From: Acidobacteriota bacterium
GTDB lineage: Bacteria > Acidobacteriota > UBA4820 > DSQY01
DNA length: 9,741 bases
Direction of reading: 5' to 3'
Assembly (NCBI GenBank): GCA_021814085.1
Contig: JAKAJA010000044.1
Coordinates: forward strand, 1 to 9,741
The notes under the pieces were generated by a model. It worked only from the letters and a program-made list of their open reading frames with translations. It searched no databases and had not been told where the DNA came from. Below, piece after piece: positions 7,114-9,741 of the stretch. The position numbers and the translations under genes were made by a program. Numbering within the stretch: position 1 is the first letter of the stretch; every line of letters starts with the position of its first letter.

Positions 7114-7140
7114 TGAAACCGGTGTTAGACTTTCATCGTC
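7114..7140 (+). promoter_or_regulatory. ECF-sigma-type promoter of the sigma/anti-sigma operon, likely autoregulated
   Basis: TGAAAC (7114-7119), a 17-base spacer (7120-7136) and CGTC (7137-7140) give a textbook ECF-type promoter. Transcription would begin near 7147-7149, about 15 bases ahead of ATG 7164. Positive autoregulation is the norm for ECF sigma factors. The GTG at 7122 lies between -35 and -10 and so cannot be the start of a protein made from this transcript. Confidence 0.75.
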
Positions 7141-7154
7141 CAAGCGATCTTGAC

Positions 7155-7161
7155 GGAGGGG
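7155..7161 (+). promoter_or_regulatory. Ribosome binding site that sets the sigma factor start
   Basis: GGAGGGG ends two bases before ATG 7164; its GGAGG core is four bases away, a slightly short but usable spacing. The alternative GTG 7122 has no Shine-Dalgarno upstream. Confidence 0.6.
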
Positions 7162-7163
7162 TT

Positions 7164-7736
7164 ATGGAGGCTCTGGCCGGAGAGGGGGAATGGGTCCGCA
7201 AGTTCCAGTCCGGCGATGCGGCCGCCTTCGGAGTCATCATGAACCACTACGAGCCCTACATCCTTTCCCTATTGACCCGCCTCGCGGGGGACCGCACGAG
7301 GGCCGAGGACCTCTGCCAGGAGACCTTCATCAAGGCACTCAAGGGCCTGACGTCCTTCCGCAGCGACAGCTCGCTCAAGACCTGGCTGTTCCGCATCGCC
7401 CACAACACGTTTACGGACCACCTCAGGGCCGAGGGCCCGGGGACGGAATCGCTCGAGGCACGGGCCGAGGCGGGCATCCAGTCCGCCGAGACCGCAAAGG
7501 ACCCGCAGGCGAGGATGGAGGAATCCCAAGTGCGAGAGGCCGTGGAAACAGCCATGCAAATACTCCCGCAGCAGCAGAGGGAGGTCATGCATCTCTTCTA
7601 CTGGGGCGAGCTCTCCGTGGGAGAGATCGCCCAGGCCATGCGCCTTCCCGAGGGCACCGTCAAAACCCTCCTGTTCCGGGGCCGCCAGGCATTGCGCGGC
7701 CACGTGACGGGGCTCCTCTCGGAGGTGACCCCATGA
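7164..7736 (+). CDS. RNA polymerase sigma factor, ECF subfamily
   Basis: The 190-residue size is typical for the family. Region 2 (about 20-90) contains the -10-binding segment AEDLCQETFIKAL (47-59) followed by FRSDSSLKTWLFRIAHN (65-81), both classic ECF features. A variable acidic linker (about 90-120) follows. Region 4 (about 130-180) has LPQQQREVMHLFYWG and a helix-turn-helix SVGEIAQAMRLPEGTVKTLLFRGR that reads the -35. The protein directs RNA polymerase in the cytoplasm to promoters of the TGAAAC/CGTC class, including its own. ATG 7164 is chosen because it follows a GGAGG and lies downstream of the predicted transcription start. The stop overlaps the anti-sigma start (ATGA), so the two are translationally coupled and made in fixed ratio. 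The divergent propeller gene shares the 253-bp upstream gap. I cannot assign the numbered ECF group without a search. Confidence 0.93.
   Translation: MEALAGEGEWVRKFQSGDAAAFGVIMNHYEPYILSLLTRLAGDRTRAEDLCQETFIKALKGLTSFRSDSSLKTWLFRIAHNTFTDHLRAEGPGTESLEARAEAGIQSAETAKDPQARMEESQVREAVETAMQILPQQQREVMHLFYWGELSVGEIAQAMRLPEGTVKTLLFRGRQALRGHVTGLLSEVTP
7721..7728 (+). promoter_or_regulatory. Strong Shine-Dalgarno for the anti-sigma gene, inside the sigma gene end
   Basis: GGAGGTGA is complementary to the 16S rRNA tail and lies four bases before ATG 7733. It is coded within the last codons of the sigma factor. It fixes the start of the downstream gene, which has no larger ATG-started frame. Confidence 0.85.
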
Positions 7737-8251
7737 ACTGCCAGAAGTTCCTCCGGATACTGGACGAGCGCGTGAACGGCGAGGCACCCCCGCAGGGGTG
7801 GGCCGACCACGGCGCCACCTGTCCGAATTGCGCTTTGGCCCTCCGCCTGGAGCGCACCCTGCGCGCGGCGCCCTCGTGGGCCGAACGGCCGCGCATGTCT
7901 TCCGCGGCCCGAGCCGCGGTGCTGAAGCGGATACAATCGGCCGGGCTTTTCTGGCCGAGGGTGGTGGCCATGGCCGAGGAGTCGGCCGTGAGGGCCCTGG
8001 TGGCCGCGGCGGTCGTTTTCCTGTCCTTCGCGGTATTGCCAAGGCTGTGGTACACGACCGTCCCGGAGGGATTTAAGAAGGCGTTGTCCAGCTACGCCGG
8101 TCCACTCCTGGAGGGCTTCCGGGGCACGCTCGTACAGTTCCAGCCACTCCTGCACCAGAATTGGGGCCTCCTCCTCCTTGGGGTGACCCTGTTCATGGTG
8201 ATCTTCGCCGCCTCGCTCAGCACGAGGGTCCTCCGCCCCGGACGGACCTGA
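7733..8251 (+). CDS. Zinc-binding anti-sigma factor (ZAS type) with two membrane helices
   Basis: This 172-residue protein begins at ATG 7733, overlapping the sigma stop by four bases. The N-terminal domain has Cys3 and His26-x3-Cys30-x2-Cys33, the C...HxxxCxxC arrangement of ZAS anti-sigma factors, which hold an ECF sigma factor inactive in the cytoplasm. Helices at about 88-104 and 145-163 predict an N-in, C-in topology, with a periplasmic loop of about 40 residues (105-144) between them and a short Arg-rich tail. Many ZAS proteins have one helix or are soluble, so the two-helix form with a modest loop is a point of interest. Release of sigma could follow proteolysis or, as in RsrA, oxidation of the cysteines; the sequence does not decide between these. 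The partner is the sigma factor encoded just upstream. Confidence 0.85.
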   Translation: MNCQKFLRILDERVNGEAPPQGWADHGATCPNCALALRLERTLRAAPSWAERPRMSSAARAAVLKRIQSAGLFWPRVVAMAEESAVRALVAAAVVFLSFAVLPRLWYTTVPEGFKKALSSYAGPLLEGFRGTLVQFQPLLHQNWGLLLLGVTLFMVIFAASLSTRVLRPGRT

Positions 8252-8274
8252 GGACCCTCCCACCCCGCCGGCGA

Positions 8275-8303
8275 TTGACGGTCCGGCAGGGTTCATCTAC
8301 CCT
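8275..8303 (+). promoter_or_regulatory. Sigma70-type promoter giving a leaderless Reg_prop transcript
   Basis: TTGACG (8275-8280), a 17-base spacer (8281-8297) and TACCCT (8298-8303). The -35 matches at 5 of 6 positions; the -10 keeps the key T, A and final T (TANNNT). Seven bases separate the -10 from GTG 8311, so transcription would start at or next to the start codon. This fits the lack of any Shine-Dalgarno there. The element lies in the 59-bp gap after the anti-sigma gene. Confidence 0.5.
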
Positions 8304-8310
8304 ATTGGGC

Positions 8311-9741
8311 GTGAAGAGCAAAGACAACTTCAGCCATTGGGACATCCTGGAGCGCATTTTCGCAACCTGTCTCGCGGTGGCCGCCTCGGCGGCCTCCATC
8401 TCGACCTTCGCCCTCGATCCCAACCAGACCCTCACCCAGTACGGCCACGACACCTGGCAGATGGAGGACGGCCTCCCCAAGAACTCCGTCAACTCCGTCC
8501 TCCAGACCCGCGACGGCTACCTGTGGCTGGGGACCCAGGGCGGCGTGGCACGCTTCGACGGCGCGCGGTTTGTCACCTTCGATGAGGGAGGCGCACCCCC
8601 TCCCGGCGGGCATAACAACGGCCGCCTCTTCGAGGACCCGTCGGGCACCCTCTGGGTGGCCTCCCAGGGCGGCGGGTTGGTGAAGTGCGAGGGTGGGCAA
8701 TTCACCTCCTACACCACCAAGGACGGCTTCCCCACGGACATCCTCATGTGCCTCTGCGAGGACGGTGAGGGCGGGCTCTGGGTCGGCACGCACAGCTCCG
8801 GCCTCTGCAGGGTCAAGGGCGGGAAAGTGACTCTCTACACCATGGCGGACGGCCTCACGAGCAATGCCGTGAGAGACCTCCTCTACGATGGCAAAGGAGG
8901 CATCTGGATCGCCACCGACGGGGGCGGCCTCTGCCGCTGGCAGGGGGGGCGGTTCGCCTCGGTCCAGGGGAGGGAGGGCCCCCTGGCTCCGACCATCCGC
9001 TGCATCCAGAGCGACGGGGTGGGAGGGCTGTGGCTTGGAACCAACGCAGGCCTCGATCACTTCCTGGGCGGGGAGGTCATACGCTACACCACACGCGACG
9101 GGCTGGGCAACGATCTCGTGCTCAGCCTCCTCCGGGACTCGGCGGGAACCCTATGGGTGGGGACCTATGGGGGCGGCCTGGGCCGGTTCAGAGACGGGGC
9201 CTTCGCGTCGTTCACGTCTAAGAACGGGCTCTCCAACGACCTGGTCTTCTCCATGTTCGAAGACCGGGAAGGGAGCCTCTGGGTGGGAACGGCCGGCGGC
9301 CTGGACCGTCTGCGGGACGGGAAATTCGTCCCCTTCGGAACGAGCGAGGGACTCTCCGACGACATGGTCTGGTGCGTGCAAGAGGGCTCCGACGGAGCCC
9401 TCTGGGCGGGAACCCGCCTTGGTCTGAACAGGCTCAAAGACGGAAAAGTCACCCGCTTTGGGCGCAAAGACGGCCTGGCCGACGAGATGGTCTGGTCCGT
9501 CCTGGAGGACAGCAGGGGCGACCTCTGGATCGGCACCAAGGGCGGCCTCAACCGGCTGAGCAAGGGACGCATGACCCGGTACTCGACGTCAGAAGGGCTC
9601 ACGTCCAACGCGATCCTGTGCCTGGTGGAAGACCTGAACGGCGACATCCTCATCGGAACCGAAGGGGGGCTCAACCGCTACCATGAGGGGCGATTCTCCG
9701 CCGTGACCTCCAGTGACGGCCTCAATAACAACACCGTGATC
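8311..9741 (+). CDS. Two-component-regulator propeller (Reg_prop) sensor protein, 3' truncated
   Basis: The frame is open from GTG 8311 to the right edge (477 codons visible). The first 35 or so residues form a signal peptide or anchor: a polar start, then a hydrophobic Ala/Val/Ser stretch, followed by TQYGHDTWQMEDGLP, the usual entry into Reg_prop proteins. From about residue 54 there are ten complete repeats of about 41 residues and the start of an eleventh. Each has DGL-x5-V-x5-ED-x-xG-x-LWVGT-x-GGL-x-R-x3-G-x-F. Such proteins usually have 14 blades (two propellers), a Y_Y_Y domain, one membrane helix, then a histidine kinase, GGDEF or DNA-binding output; that part lies beyond the window. 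The sensor half would be periplasmic. There is no Shine-Dalgarno at GTG 8311, but a promoter seven bases away fits a leaderless start; TTG 8305 is the in-frame alternative. It may read independently of the sigma operon. Confidence 0.85.
   Translation, partial: MKSKDNFSHWDILERIFATCLAVAASAASISTFALDPNQTLTQYGHDTWQMEDGLPKNSVNSVLQTRDGYLWLGTQGGVARFDGARFVTFDEGGAPPPGGHNNGRLFEDPSGTLWVASQGGGLVKCEGGQFTSYTTKDGFPTDILMCLCEDGEGGLWVGTHSSGLCRVKGGKVTLYTMADGLTSNAVRDLLYDGKGGIWIATDGGGLCRWQGGRFASVQGREGPLAPTIRCIQSDGVGGLWLGTNAGLDHFLGGEVIRYTTRDGLGNDLVLSLLRDSAGTLWVGTYGGGLGRFRDGAFASFTSKNGLSNDLVFSMFEDREGSLWVGTAGGLDRLRDGKFVPFGTSEGLSDDMVWCVQEGSDGALWAGTRLGLNRLKDGKVTRFGRKDGLADEMVWSVLEDSRGDLWIGTKGGLNRLSKGRMTRYSTSEGLTSNAILCLVEDLNGDILIGTEGGLNRYHEGRFSAVTSSDGLNNNTVI

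Noticed and set aside
7099..7116. Five-codon upstream reading frame before the sigma gene
   Set aside because: It lies upstream of the predicted transcription start and has no ribosome site.
8302..9060. 252-codon - strand frame antisense to the Reg_prop gene
   Set aside because: The + strand frame has ten complete Reg_prop repeats; the antisense product is low-complexity Ala/Glu/Val/Gly.

Overview
A high-GC bacterial window with no mobile element, CRISPR array or RNA gene that I can see. The gene families (exported repeat propellers, a two-component-regulator propeller, a DUF6249-like membrane protein, a V4R/DUF2378-like sensor protein) suggest Acidobacteriota or a similar delta/Myxococcota-type Gram-negative. 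That placement is inference from gene content, not from a marker gene.

Layout. (1) 2-1168, + strand: the 3' part of an MFS/POT-like transporter whose start lies left of the window. It converges on an asparagine synthase on the - strand (1300-3177). Their shared gap holds a perfect 12-bp bidirectional hairpin terminator, flanked by a G-quadruplex-type repeat on the transporter side and four 8-bp tandem repeats on the asparagine synthase side. (2) 1300-6910, - strand: four genes in the same direction but with gaps of about 105-240 bp. In transcription order they are a large exported beta-propeller protein with C-terminal IPT/TIG-like domains, a three-helix DUF6249-like membrane protein, a small V4R/DUF2378-like sensor protein, and asparagine synthase. 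(3) 7164-9741, + strand, divergent: an ECF sigma factor, its overlapping zinc-anti-sigma (ZAS) membrane protein, then the 5' part of a periplasmic Reg_prop propeller protein that runs off the right end.

How they work together. The best signal in the window is a promoter element of the ECF class, TGAAACCG-N15-CGTCCAAG, found twice with the same spacing. One copy precedes the ECF sigma gene; the other precedes the DUF6249-like gene about 2.6 kb away on the opposite strand. This suggests one circuit: a membrane anti-sigma factor with an HxxxCxxC zinc motif holds the sigma factor, and release of sigma activates both its own operon and the DUF6249-like gene. The element also sets the sigma start codon, because the upstream GTG at 7122 falls between -35 and -10. 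The two propeller proteins flanking the sigma/anti-sigma pair are predicted to be exported, so the locus looks like an envelope sensing or stress module. Any functional link of the propellers to the sigma factor is inference from position.

Several starts were corrected from the longest frame using ribosome binding sites: asparagine synthase (Cys2 nucleophile), exported propeller (GTG 6910), sigma factor (ATG 7164) and V4R-like protein (ATG 3906). The Reg_prop gene appears to be leaderless.
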